Assembly: GCA_963971225.1 (NCBI GenBank)
Contig: OZ020267.1
Span: 53,213,590 to 53,277,589 of the forward strand
Source of the DNA: Melieria omissa
Taxonomy: Eukaryota > Arthropoda > Insecta > Diptera > Ulidiidae
Length of the DNA: 64,000 nt
Reading direction: 5' to 3'
Position 1 is the stretch's first letter. The number at the start of each line of letters is the position of its first letter. The position numbers were made by a program, and so were the translations under genes. The notes under the pieces are model-generated. The model was not told the DNA's origin. It worked only from the letters and a program-made list of their open reading frames with translations, and did no database searches. This document shows positions 24,654 through 35,067 of this stretch, piece by piece.

Positions 24654-25393
24654 CCAGGTATGCGCATATGAAACCGGTAATTATTTTTGAAAAAACACGT
24701 TTATTGTGAGGAAATGATTACAATTTTATTCTTCAAAGTAATGGCCATCGCTAGCTACACATTTTTCCCATCTCTCAGGCAATTTATGGATGCCTCGCCA
24801 AAAAAATGTTTCGTCTTTTGCCTGAAACCAATCATCGATCCATTTTTTGACTTCTGCGTGAGAATTGAAGCGCCGTTCCGTTAATGCGTGGCCCATCGAT
24901 GCGAACATGTGATAATCCGAAGGCGCCAAGTCTGGTGAGTAAGCCGCATGAGCAAGAGCTTCCCAGTTGTACGATGCAACCAATTCTTTGGTGGCTCTAG
25001 TGCGGTGTGGTGGTGCGTTGTCATCGAGGAAAATCACTTTGTGTTGCCTGGCTTCATATTCTGCGCGTTTTTGGCGTATAGCACGGTTCAAATCGGTCAA
25101 TTGTTGTTGGTAACGTTCACCGTTAACCGTTTCACCAGGTTTTACAAGGTTTTTTTCTTCAAATGGTAACACAAAATTAACTGTGTCCGCAAATCGTAAT
25201 TTGTAGGCACGTAATCCGACATTTTCCGGAGCGTCAAACAATGCGTTGTTGGATGAAACTTGACAAATTGTGAACTGAATATTGTTGACATATGACAGAA
25301 GAAGTAAACATGACATTTGGTACGGTTCCGAAGTTTATAAATATTCGGCTATTTACCTAGATGCCGTTACCGGTTTCATAGGCGCATACCTGG
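24654..25393 (-). mobile_element. mariner element (Mos1/mauritiana-like), internally deleted
   Basis: The element is 740 bp and flanked by TA (24652-24653 and 25394-25395). Its terminal inverted repeats are 27 bp with one mismatch and begin CCAGGTATGCGC. Full-length mariners are about 1.3 kb, and here the coding region keeps only the C-terminal half, on the minus strand. The clean ends and clean TA duplication argue for movement as an already shortened copy or deletion in place. Confidence 0.92.
24726..25316 (-). pseudogene. mariner transposase, C-terminal half
   Basis: This is an open frame of 196 codons. Residues about 58-72 (KPGETVNGERYQQQL) and the rest to the stop match the second half of mariner transposases of the mauritiana (Mos1) group: VIFLDDNAPPH with the second catalytic Asp, then 34 residues, then the third Asp in YSPDLAPSDYHMF (D34D spacing intact), then KLPERWEKCVASDGHYFEE at the end. 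The first catalytic Asp (TGDEKW block) and the whole DNA-binding domain are missing. The usual His before the second Asp is replaced by Asp (LDDN instead of HDN). The first ~55 residues, starting MSCLLLLSYVN, are not typical of the family. It cannot be an active transposase. Confidence 0.9.
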
Positions 25394-25395
25394 TA

Positions 25396-25812
25396 TATGT
25401 ATAAAAATACTTAAATAAAATAATAAGATAATTATTTGTATTCATATCGAAAACAAATTAAAACGTTGCAAGTAATTTTTAATATTTTTTTTACATAATT
25501 TTTTAATAATTATAAACAAATTTTTTTTTGCTAAGATTTTTTTTATTTTTCTGATTAGATATTAGAAGAAATGGAAGAATGATTTTTTAAAAAGTTACTT
25601 AAATAATTAGAATACTTCATTGATTTATTTCATTTGTTGTATCATAATGAACAGTTAATGAAATTCTCTTGTTCATTCAAAAGAGCAAGAAATTTTCACT
25701 ACATTAACACGGGGCTCATACCAACAAGTACAATGGACAAATCATCGCATTGTCTCCTAAAAAAAAAAATATTGAAAAAAAAGTATCTTTCATATTTTTC
25801 ATTATTTGTATT
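25396..25812. other. AT-rich spacer between two mariner elements
   Basis: Contains T and A runs and nothing else recognisable. Confidence 0.6.
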
Positions 25813-25814
25813 TA

Positions 25815-26557
25815 TCAGGTGTACAACTTTGCTTCCGCCGTTTTCCGATAGGTGGCTGTACCGGCTGAGGCTGGTTGAAATACATAGATGGTAATGCCTT
25901 TAAAGTGAGTGTGGACAGTGCCTAACGAATTGTCATCGCCGTTTCAGTGACAGTTGTTCTTGTTTTCGTATTATTCATGCTCGAAAATGTCCGTTTATGT
26001 GCCCAATTCTCGCCATTTGCGGGAAGTTTTACTTTTCTGTTACAATTCGAAAAAAAATGCAGCTGAAGCGCATCGAATGCTCTCAGAAACTTACGGTGAT
26101 GCTGCTCTGAGTGAAAGAACGTGTCGGGAGAGGTTTCAACGTTTTAAAAATGGTGATTTCGATGTCGAAGACAAACATGGTGGTGGCCACTTTTGCGGCC
26201 TCACGTCGCAAAAGTGGTCAAAAAGTACCTGGAAACGCTGAAATGGGAAGTCTTGCCCAACCCGCCGTATTCCCCAGATGTCGCCCCTTCTGACTTCCAC
26301 CTATTCCGTTCGATGGCACACGGTCTGGCAGATCAACATTTTCAATCCTTCGAAGAATTGGAAAAATGGATTGCTTCATGGATAGCGTCAAAAGAGGACT
26401 CCTTTTTTCGAGCCGGGATCCGAAAATTGCCGGAAAGATGGGAGAAAGTTGTCGCTAGCGACGGACAATACTTTGAATAATACATCTGTAAGCACTTTTT
26501 CGCAATAAAGCTTTTAATTTTGGAAAAAAAACGGCGGAAGCAAAGTTGTACACCTGA
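25815..26557 (+). mobile_element. mariner element of a second lineage, copy 1, internally deleted
   Basis: The element is 743 bp between TA dinucleotides (25813-25814 and 26558-26559), with 30-bp terminal inverted repeats that are identical and begin TCAGGTGTACAACTTTGC. A second copy with the same ends lies in opposite orientation at 34235-34975. The central deletion removes the first two catalytic aspartates. Confidence 0.93.
25987..26480 (+). pseudogene. mariner transposase, both ends present, core deleted and frameshifted
   Basis: The likely start is the ATG at 25987 (context AAAATGT), giving MSVYVPNSRHLREVLLFCYN, the usual mariner N-terminus with its first helix-turn-helix, down to FQRFKNGDFDVEDKHGGGH. 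At about 26187 the frame jumps to the C-terminal part, which resumes at RPHVAKVVKKYLETLKW and keeps YSPDVAPSDFHLF (third catalytic Asp) and KLPERWEKVVASDGQYFE. The first Asp, the WVPHEL motif and the HDNA motif are lost. The junction carries an inserted 11-bp inverted copy of downstream sequence (see findings). Because N- and C-terminal parts are in different frames, no fused protein is expected. Confidence 0.9.
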
Positions 26558-26559
26558 TA

Positions 26560-26954
26560 ATTATTTTTTTTTATATTATTTTTAAAATTCGCTTAATTTG
26601 TTTGTTGTTTTTTCATTGGTTTGGTATTTTTTCAAATTACTTAGAAGGGAGAATTTTTCAAGATTTTTGTTTTTTTGAATTTTGAGTTTTTTCAAATGTA
26701 ATAATTTTTTTAATTATGTTGCAAAAAAATGTGTGTACAGATTCGTAAATAACACCATTCGATATGAAAATTGCACCTAAAAGCAAAAGTATTTGCCAAA
26801 CTAATTTTGGGTCACTGAACACGAGACTGAAAATCAAAAAGAAAGAATTTTTAGAACAAATTAATAATGCATTAATTTAATTTTTCATAATGTTGCATTT
26901 TTTTCATAGTTTTGGTAATTTTTTTACGAGAAGGAAGAATGTTTTAAGTTTAAG
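26560..26954. other. AT-rich spacer
   Basis: T-rich low-complexity DNA with no feature I can name. Confidence 0.55.
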
Positions 26955-28060
26955 TTTATACAAATACTAGCGGACCCGATGGACTTCGTCCCGTTGTTAT
27001 TGAATTGAACTGAAAAACGAAATGTGCATCCAGAGCGTCCGCTGCTGAACTCTTATTGAATTGAACTGAACTTGAACCATCGTTGACCCCGTCAGATTTT
27101 TATTTCCAACAAAAGGTAAAACACGTGTCGGTTTCTTTATCATTTGGAGCACTTTCGTCATGTTTGAAGTACAAAACCCATTCTCCATGCAAATTTTTGA
27201 CCCATCGTGAAACTGCCAAAATTTGCTTAGAAAATAATGGAAAATATATATTTACATACTTGTTTTTGATTTCAAGAGTTTTCACCAATTTTGAAGTTAA
27301 TAGATTTATAAATTAAGTGTTTTAACAGTTTTCTTAACAAACGTTTAACCCGTCGTTGACCGCGCCAAATTTCGATAAAATAAAAAACACGTTTCGAATT
27401 TTTTCTCGCTGAGAGTACTTTCAGCAAGTTTGAAGTCAAAAAGCCTAGACATGTGTTTTTTTACTGTGCGACTTACAATTCCAAAGCTATTCCATATAAA
27501 AGATTTAATTTGTATATGCGGTGCCACGCCCCCTTGTTAAATATCCGCCCCATTCCCTCTGCCGAAAGATATGATTAAATGGTAGGTTCATACCAAGTTT
27601 CATTGATGTACGACTTACAGTTCTGCTACATAAAAAATGTGCCACGCCCCTTGTTCAACGCCCATCAAATTTTAACAGTAGAATGACACTTCTATGAAAC
27701 GACGGTACACCAAATTTCAATGATGTGCGACTTACAATTCCGAAGCTGTTCCATTTAAAAGATTTGAATTATATGGGCGGTGCCACACCCCTTTGTTCAA
27801 TACCCACCCCATTCCCTCTATTGAAGGACATGATCAAATACAAAGTTTGTACCAAATTTAATTGATGTGTGATGATTTTATGGTTCCAAAGTTTTTGTCT
27901 AAAAATGTATTCTTGTGGTGCCACGCCCAGTTTGCCCGACTTTACTTTTTTCCTAAACCTTCACGTAACAATTTCAAACAAACCCGCCGAAGGAAGTATC
28001 CAAGTTGGTCCAGCCATTCTCGAGTTTTAAGCAGCCGAATGGACCACGATTCATTTTAAT
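26955..28060. repeat. Interspersed repeat made of diverged 115-190 bp tandem blocks
   Basis: Blocks starting CGACTTACARTTCC recur at about 27469, 27607 and 27727, with a weaker start near 27868; each contains GTGCCACGCCCC (or GTGCCACACCCC) and a phrase like CCAAATTTCAATGATGT. Upstream, blocks with GTTGACCCCGTCAGATTTTT (27082) and GTTGACCGCGCCAAATTTCG (27354) belong to the same series. The TTAACCC-GTTGACC phrase also occurs at 57235. The left part has TATTGAATTGAACTGAA twice (26999 and 27054). The 3' boundary abuts the mariner at 28068. The class is unknown to me. Confidence 0.6.
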
Positions 28061-28067
28061 ATATATA

Positions 28068-29012
28068 CATTGTGACCGAAAAGTTTCCGGAAATTCTCAT
28101 TTAAAATTCGCGCGCTGTATATTTTTCGATATTTTAAGTTTCTGTAGGTTGGTAGCACTGTCCTTAATTACTATGCCAAAAATGAGCGCGATCTGTCAGA
28201 CAGTTTGTTTACGGCAGCTGTTGAAACCAGTTCACCTCAGTAGTGCGTTGCGATTTTGTTGAGAATTTTCTTCAAAATGAGTACCGTGAACAGGTATCTT
28301 TGGGCGTGCTTGATCGTGCCAATTCCGATCCAACTTTCATGGAACGCATCATAACTGGTGACGAGACATGGGTCTACGAGTACGACATGCAAACAAGCCA
28401 ACAATCATCGGAATGGAGAGGAAAAGACGAGCCGAAACCGAAAAAACCACGCCAAAATCGCTCGAAAATCAAGGTAATGCTGATTGTTTTCTTCGATATT
28501 CGTAGTGTGTGGATCATGAATTCGTCCCTGAAGGACAAACAGTCGGTAAAGACTATTCTTTGACTGTTTTAAGACGTTTGCGTGAAAATATCCGCCGTAA
28601 ACGGCCTCAATTGTGGAAGGATAATTCATGGATTTTTCATGACGATAATGCTCCCTCGCACCGAGCCAACATTATCAACGATTTTAAGGCCAAACATTCA
28701 ATAAATACCATCGAACAGCCACCGTATTCACCTGATCTTGCACCATGTGACTTTTTCCTGTTTCCCAAACTCAAGTTACCACTCAGAGGAACGCGTTTTG
28801 AATCCATAGAAGACGTAAAACAGAATTCGCAGAGGGAACTCAAAGCCATACCGGAAAGCGCCTATAAAAAATGTTTTTATGATTGGAAGAAACGTTGGCA
28901 TATGTGTATCGCTTCTAATGGAGCATATTTTGAAGGAGATAAAATAAATATTGATGAAGATTAAGAATTTTGCGTTTTATTTAAAATTTACGGAAACTTT
29001 TCGGTCACAAGG
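28068..29012 (+). mobile_element. mariner element of a third lineage
   Basis: The element is 945 bp between TA dinucleotides (28066-28067 and 29013-29014). Terminal inverted repeats begin CATTGTGACCGAAAAGTTTC on the left and CCTTGTGACCGAAAAGTTTC on the right. It is shorter than a full mariner (about 1.3 kb), mainly because the N-terminal DNA-binding part of the transposase is missing. Confidence 0.92.
28243..28964 (+). pseudogene. mariner transposase with one frameshift and no N-terminal domain
   Basis: The first frame (28243-28563) contains MERIITGDETWVYEYD (first catalytic Asp) and KIKVMLIVFFDIRSVW in place of the usual WWD block. A frameshift near 28510-28530 moves the reading to the second frame (28509-28964), which holds the family phrase HEFVPEGQTV, then SWIFHDDNAPSH (second Asp), 34 residues, YSPDLAPCDFFLFPKLK (third Asp), and the end KRWHMCIASNGAYFEGD. 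All three catalytic aspartates with D34D spacing are therefore still encoded, but across two frames. The helix-turn-helix region is absent upstream: the DNA from 28100 to 28243 does not match it. It is a pseudogene as it stands. Confidence 0.88.
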
Positions 29013-29440
29013 TATATTAAAAAAATTTTCATAAATCCTTGTTTTAAGAATTTGATATTTTTTACCTATTAAAAGAAATAAAGAGCAAGAATTGCTTATT
29101 GTTTGTCACATTGAAAAGAAGGAATTTTTAGGAAGATTTTTATATAATTTTGATCATTTGATTCAACTGCTGGAAATGAAAGAAAATATGTTTTAAGCGG
29201 ATTTTGAATAATTTCTCTATTGGCTTTGTTTCTTCTAAAAATGCCACACTCTTAAGATTCTTGTTTTGTATATAATGCCATACTTCAGACATTACTTAGC
29301 ATTTCATTCGGAACGCTTTGATTTTAAGAAAAATTTAAAAAACATGTTTATTAAAAAAATTGTTATCATTATTAATATTATTAATAATAAATTATTATTA
29401 TTTTTTAGTTTTTTATTTCTTGAACTCTTATTGAGAAACG
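29013..29440. other. AT-rich spacer
   Basis: A and T runs only; nothing recognised. Confidence 0.5.
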
Positions 29441-29444
29441 ATTT

Positions 29445-30260
29445 TCCGAACCAAGACAATGAAGAAAGCGTTTACTCTCTGTTGGCATATTCTCGTCGCC
29501 ATGTGCTCAGTAATACGAAAGATTTAAGCAACAAACTTGCATTTCTAACGGAACTTGTTTAACAATTTTACAACTTAAAAATATGGTTTTTGTGTACCGT
29601 AGCACATAAAATACTTGTTGCATCCTTTCTTCATCGAGATATTTGGATCTTGAAATAATTACAAAGAAAAAATTTTATACATATTTCATAGTTATTAAAA
29701 TTTGTTAAATAGTTTTTTTGTTGTGGTTATATTAAGAAGAGCCCTGTTTGTTTCATACAAAGCAAATCGTGGTTACCAAAAATATGTTACATTTTCGCCG
29801 TGATCAGCTCAGTGAAACAATAGACTTAAGCAACATACTTGCTATCAAAGCAAAGTTTGTTTAGAAATGTTATCTAAAAAAGGGGTTTTTTTAATTCTAT
29901 AGCACATCAAATATAAACTTGTTGCATCGATTCTTTATCAAAACATTTGGATTTTGAAATAATTAAAAAACAAAATTTTATATATTCCAACATAATTTAA
30001 AACAATTCTTTTTATCATTTTTTGTTGTAGTTCTCTTAAGAAGAGCCCTATTCGACTCATACAAACCAAATAGTGGTTACCAAAAATCTGTTGCATTCTC
30101 GCTGTAAAAAACTCAATAAAACGATAGACTTAAGCCACAAACTTGCTTTCATAGCAAATTTTGTTTAGAAATTTAATCTCAAAATGTGTTTTCTGCATTC
30201 AAGAGCATATAAAAAAATCAACTTATTACCTCGATTCATCAACGGATCGTTTGAGGCTGC
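29445..30260. repeat. Tandem repeat, three units of about 303 bp
   Basis: The marker GACTTAAGCAACAAACTTGC, with changes, occurs at about 29521, 29823 and 30127. AAGAGCCCTGTTTG and TTGGATCTTGAAATAATTA also recur at matching positions. Units are diverged and AT-rich, and no coding potential is seen. Confidence 0.75.
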
Positions 30261-31450
30261 TAAATAATTTTGCGCAAACATCAAATTTTCACACACATTT
30301 CACACAAGCCCAGGCGTTGCTAATACAATGCAGCGCCGCTAAAAAATGACACTCCGCCACACTCGACAGCCACAACTGGAAGACAATGCGACTGCAGCGA
30401 AACGACGTGCAGCGGAAAAGTGCAAAATTTTATAGCTCGCAGGCACGTGTATGCAATTTTCATTCATACATTATTCATTCATAATGTTGCGCATGCGCTT
30501 GCCCTGTGCACTGTGGCTGCGGCTGCGAGTGGCCGGATGGATGGCTGTTTGGTGCTTGGGCAGTCCTTGTTGCGCCTGGCGCACCAAAGACAACCCGAAT
30601 AAAAAGTGTAAAACTTGCAAAGCACACAAAAAACTTCATACATATTTATGCGCGAACGTTCTTGTCCGCTTCTTGGACCACAGCTGAGTGTGGGGCGAAA
30701 ACAAAAACACACCGGAACGGCGGTCGTTGCTGCGAACGCACTGTTCAGCGCCATGTGGCGTGCGCTCGTTGAGCGCATTGTTTAAACGGCACAATAATGA
30801 ACAATTTCCAGTCAATCGCCCGCAACATGCCAGCACACACAGGGCTCGAGTAATAATAGTGATGAAGAAATCTCACTTAATCCATGAAATTGAAAAATGA
30901 AATTACACGTTCGAGCATATTGATGGCGCATGCGTGGCGCAGCGTTGCGTACGTATATGTGTGTGTGTGCGCGTTGTATTCAGGATAGTGTTGTTTAGTA
31001 GTTCGGACTAGGTCGAGAATTGAGTTGTACGAATTTATGGGTTTGAGCCGGCGCTGATCTCTCTTTTACATTTGTACTGTGTGTTGTTGCGCAAACTACA
31101 CGGGTCGCTTGTAGGCTGATTTACTGCTCTACAAATCGGCGCTAGTCATTTGCCAAACTACAGTACAATTGCACATGCAATTGCGGTATTCATCATATGT
31201 GGCAGTTGGTCTGGTAAAAGAACAAAAAGCAAGCTTTGGCGGTTGTGAAAAGCATTTATGACAGATTTGGTGGGTTGTGTACCTAATCTCTTTTAAAACT
31301 ATTTAGTACATTTTAAATGAAGTAAAGTGATTCTACAATTCAAACGGTATAAAGAGGTCAGTTCATGTCAAATAGTGCTGAGTTTATATTTTAAATTTTC
31401 TTCAAACGATTTTTTTTGTTCATCTGTGAACATATAATTCAAATATGTAT
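30261..31450. other. GC-richer island, no gene recognised
   Basis: From about 30300 to 31150 the composition rises in GC and several short ORFs overlap in all frames (for example 30506-30772 plus and 30479-30778 minus), none with a recognisable domain. A short GT run lies at about 30958-30970. It may be host regulatory or untranslated DNA. Confidence 0.45.
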
Positions 31451-31454
31451 TTAA

Positions 31455-31632
31455 CACTAGAATGCCCGGTCAATCTAATCTGCCTTAAATGTTCTTATCA
31501 TGTGGAATTACAATTAAAAAACAGGGCTAAAATTAAAAAAAAAAATTTGTAAAAATTTCTTTCAGAAAGACATGTAATAAAACACAAAAAGACTTCAGCA
31601 GAGTAATGTTGGCCCCCTTAGCAATTCGAGTG
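31455..31632. mobile_element. Possible small piggyBac-like MITE
   Basis: TTAA (31451-31454) is followed by CACTAGAATGCC. On the right, GCAATTCGAGTG is followed by TTAG, giving inverted ends that agree at 9 of 12 positions. The tip CACTAG resembles that of the element at 4714-5980. The second target site is not a perfect TTAA, so I hold this weakly. Confidence 0.35.
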
Positions 31633-31639
31633 TTAGATT

Positions 31640-33915
31640 GGAAAGTGAGACATAAAAGATATAAAATAGAGAAGCTGACAAATCTGTATGGCTTACAAAT
31701 AAAATTTGTTTATTCTCTCTTCTACACCAAAAGAACACCCAACAGTATTCAATGTCAATTCTATAGTATAAACAAAAATACTAAAAATTAAAGTTGACCC
31801 TTTCAGATCTGGGGGAAAAAGTAGACTGAAAATTTTAAGATAACGCAAGACTTTTTGTAAAAAGTCATTTTTTGGAGATCTACTGAAATAATTTGTATCC
31901 GTTCGTGTGGATAGACAATACAAATTTTCTCAAAATTGTGTGAGTTAGATTTGGTGAGAGCAGCACACCGAGAGGGCTCAGTTTGACCTTAATAGGTCCT
32001 TTGTAAAACCAAAATTTTATAGTGAGAAGCCTTTGAGGCTCCTTTTGTCAGGCGAGGCCATAAATTTCCTCTGATGAAGATGCCTATGAAGTTCTCAGGA
32101 GTCAAAGTCTCTAAATCAGGTAGTAACTCATTAACTGTGGGACACTTTGCTGCTCAACCATTGAACCTTAGGTATGTCAGTGGTCATTGAAGAGAAGTCA
32201 GAATCGTTGTACAGGCCTGGCGTCTAGTGGCCAGTCAGGTTCAGTAAGTCTCGTGGTTATGGAATCCTGTTTTGACTAGGCGATAGCCATTTCATACAAA
32301 TCTTATTACATGTCCACATTTCAACGCCCTTTTCGTCTCCAATCGTATGTAATTTTAAAGCCATTGTTGTAGTTCAAGTATTGACACGTGGAATCAAAAG
32401 CAGAGAGTTGCGGATTACATTTGCGATTGCCAGGTTGATCCGTTTAGAACACAATTGCTCAATTTTTTCGGCTAAATATGCTGATTCCTCCTTTTCATAT
32501 GTCATGTCATCCGCTTGGAGAATGAAGCTCTGGCGAAAAAGATGTTCGATGCGGTAGTTGGAGGTCGACAGTGAAGACGGAGGTTGTGTCTCCGGAGGAG
32601 GGACCAAGTTGAGGACACCCTATAATTTCTTGGTGTCATCAATTGGAGAAGACGCGCGCCTGGGGAAATCTTTTGCGGAAACCCGTAACCCCGTGACTGC
32701 TTGTTATAACCAGTTGAGTATGTAACTACAGATACTTTGATATTTTTAATAAATATTTGAAAAACTAGGAAACCCTTTCTGTTAGCCCTTAAGAGCCCAG
32801 AACTCAAAAGACATTTGCAAAGACGTTTGTTTTTGGGCCCGAAAACCAACAAAACTCCTTTGATATCTCCACATAGAACAAACGTGTCTACAGGAAACTG
32901 GAGCTTGTCCCTTTGAGAGCTGTCAAGTAAGTGAGCCATAGCTATTCGTGGCAATGCATATGATTCCATATTCTGCCCAACCAAATATAAGCGGTTTGAA
33001 AAAATATTTAAACAAGGAAAAATCTAAAGCAACTATTGCTGCGATTCACAATTTCCTACTTGCTTTTGTTCTGCTTAAGTACCAAAACGTCTTGGCGTCT
33101 CTCTTGGCTCATTTGCATCTTGTTGACATAATAGCAGACCAAATGCGCCAACTGCAGCCCATACGGCACGGCCACAGTGCGCAGCCTATATTTAAGGTGG
33201 TAACTCAATTTATTTATTTAAATTCGCCACAGCCAAACTGCACATAACACATAACTATTGCTGCTGCATGAGGCGAAAAATATTCAAATGAAATCAAATA
33301 TTCATGAAGCTGTTACAGATTACGGCAAACATTTACAGCGCAGCAGCGCTCGAGTGGCAACACGCAGACGCGAACGCAAATCCGGCCCCACTTGGAGACA
33401 CAGGAATTTTATGATTTATTTAATATATGTTCGCACATGCAGAATAAGTGCAATAATGGAGTTCAGCTAGCCAGAGAATGGCTGTCGCACTCGGCTGGCG
33501 GTGCTGACACGAGTCTGGAGCTGGCAATGGAAATCTGTATGGTTGGCCCATTTGTGGTAAGTAAAAATTGCAACAAACATTTTGTGCTCGCCAGGAAGAT
33601 AAATAGAATTGTTATGCAATTTTTTGTACCAAAACGGAAATGACAATAAAAAAGATTTATGCACGCAAAATGGGTGAGGTTAAGTCGGGTGAGGTTATGC
33701 CCGAAGTGCGATCGGAATGCGTGTGCATACCAAAATTGAAACTTACTCGCTGGAATATGTTAAAATTGCGCGTACTTACGCTGAGCAACTGGCAAAATGC
33801 AGCACCCACATTGTTAATAAATAATGCGAGCATTTGCAATCAAATAAATTTCAAATGTTGCTCATGGGTAACGATGCCAAGCAAAAATAACATTGCTTTC
33901 AGTACAGAATGCTTT
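31640..33915. other. Non-coding DNA with an unclassified repeat segment
   Basis: About 32510-32640 is homologous to 39665-39743 joined to 40275-40330 (shared TGTTCGA-GCG, TCGACAGTGA, GAAGACGG, GTGTCT). This shows a dispersed repeat that lacks the hAT insertion found in the other copy. The rest contains short unrecognised ORFs on both strands. Confidence 0.45.
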
Positions 33916-33918
33916 AGA

Positions 33919-34087
33919 AAAAAACAAAATAAAATAAAATAAAATAAAATAAAATAAAATAAAATAAAATAAAATAAAATAAAATAAAATAAAATAAAAT
34001 AAAATAAAATAAAATAAAATAAAATAACATAAAATAAAATAAAACAAAATAAAATAAATTAAAATGAAATAGAATAAAATCAAATAA
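33919..34087. repeat. (AAAAT)n pentanucleotide microsatellite
   Basis: About 30 units of AAAAT with a few substitutions near the right end (AACAT, AAATT, GAAAT). It is responsible for the Phe/Ile/Leu/Tyr-only ORFs on the minus strand. Confidence 0.95.
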
Positions 34088-34234
34088 AAGACTCAAAACA
34101 TTTTTCAATGTTAAATATAATAACGAAGGAAAATGGCTTGTAATAGGTCTCTGCTTAAATGTAGACAGACATGGCCCACTTTTTTAACAAGTTGTTAACA
34201 GCAGCACCAAATGGGACCAAATTTTAATTTGATA

Positions 34235-34975
34235 TCAGGTGTACAACTTTGCTTCCGCCGTTTTTTTCCAAAATTAAAAGCTTTATTGCGAAAAAGTGCT
34301 TACAGATGTATTATTCAAAGTATTGTCCGTCGCTAGCGACAACTTTCTCCCATCTTTCCGGCAATTTTCGGATCCCGGCTCGAAAAAGGAGTCCTCTTTT
34401 GACGCTATCCATGAAGCAATCCATTTTTCCAATTCTTCGAAGGATTGAAAATGTTGATCTGCCAGGCCGTGTGCCATCGAACGGAATAGGTGGAAGTCAG
34501 AAGGGGCGACATCTGGGGAATACGGCGGGTGGGGCAAGACTTCCCATTTCAACGTTTCCAGGTACTTTTTGACCACTTTTGCGACGTGAGGCCGAGCATT
34601 GTCGTGTTGGAGGATGACTTTGTCATGTCGCTCTTCCATTTTTAAAACGTTGAAACCACTCCCGACACGTTCTTTCACTCAGAGCAGCATCACCGTAAGT
34701 TTCTGAGAGCATTCGATGCGCTTCAGCTGCATTTTTTTTTCGAATTGTAACAGAAAAGTAAAACTTCCCGGAAATGCCGAGAATTGGGCAAATAAACGGA
34801 CATTTTCGAGCGTGAATAATACGAAAACAAGAACAACTGTCACTGAAACGGCGATGACAATTCGTTAGGCACTGTCCACACTCACTTTAAAGGCATTACC
34901 ATCTATGTATTTCAACCAGCCTCAGCCGGTACAGCCACCTATCGGAAAACGGCGGAAGCAAAGTTGTACACCTGA
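34235..34975 (-). mobile_element. mariner element of the second lineage, copy 2, inverted, different deletion
   Basis: The element is 741 bp between TA dinucleotides (34233-34234 and 34976-34977). Its terminal repeats match those of the copy at 25815-26557, in the opposite orientation. The two copies agree closely outside their central deletions, which have different breakpoints. Confidence 0.93.
34290..34788 (-). pseudogene. mariner transposase, both ends present, core deleted
   Basis: On the minus strand the N-terminal part starts near 34803. It has one extra A in the poly-A run around 34730-34740 compared with copy 1, which shifts the frame. It runs to the equivalent of FQRFKN and then jumps to EERHDKVILQHDNARPHVAK. 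This copy therefore keeps the second catalytic Asp (HDN), which copy 1 lost, as well as the third (YSPDVAPSDFHLF, 34 residues later). The first Asp and the region between are gone. The open C-terminal frame covers 34283-34678, beginning in an out-of-frame reading of the N-terminal DNA, so no functional protein is expected. Confidence 0.88.
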
Positions 34976-35067
34976 TATATAGGAAGTCCAAGCACTATTG
35001 AGCTACTTAATTAGCTCGTTTTCAGACGAAAGAAGAAACGAACAATTGGATGGTAATAATGATGATT

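Noticed and set aside
33862..34108. Minus-strand ORFs of Phe-Ile-Leu-Phe-Tyr repeats
   Set aside because: Product of the AAAAT microsatellite, not a membrane protein.
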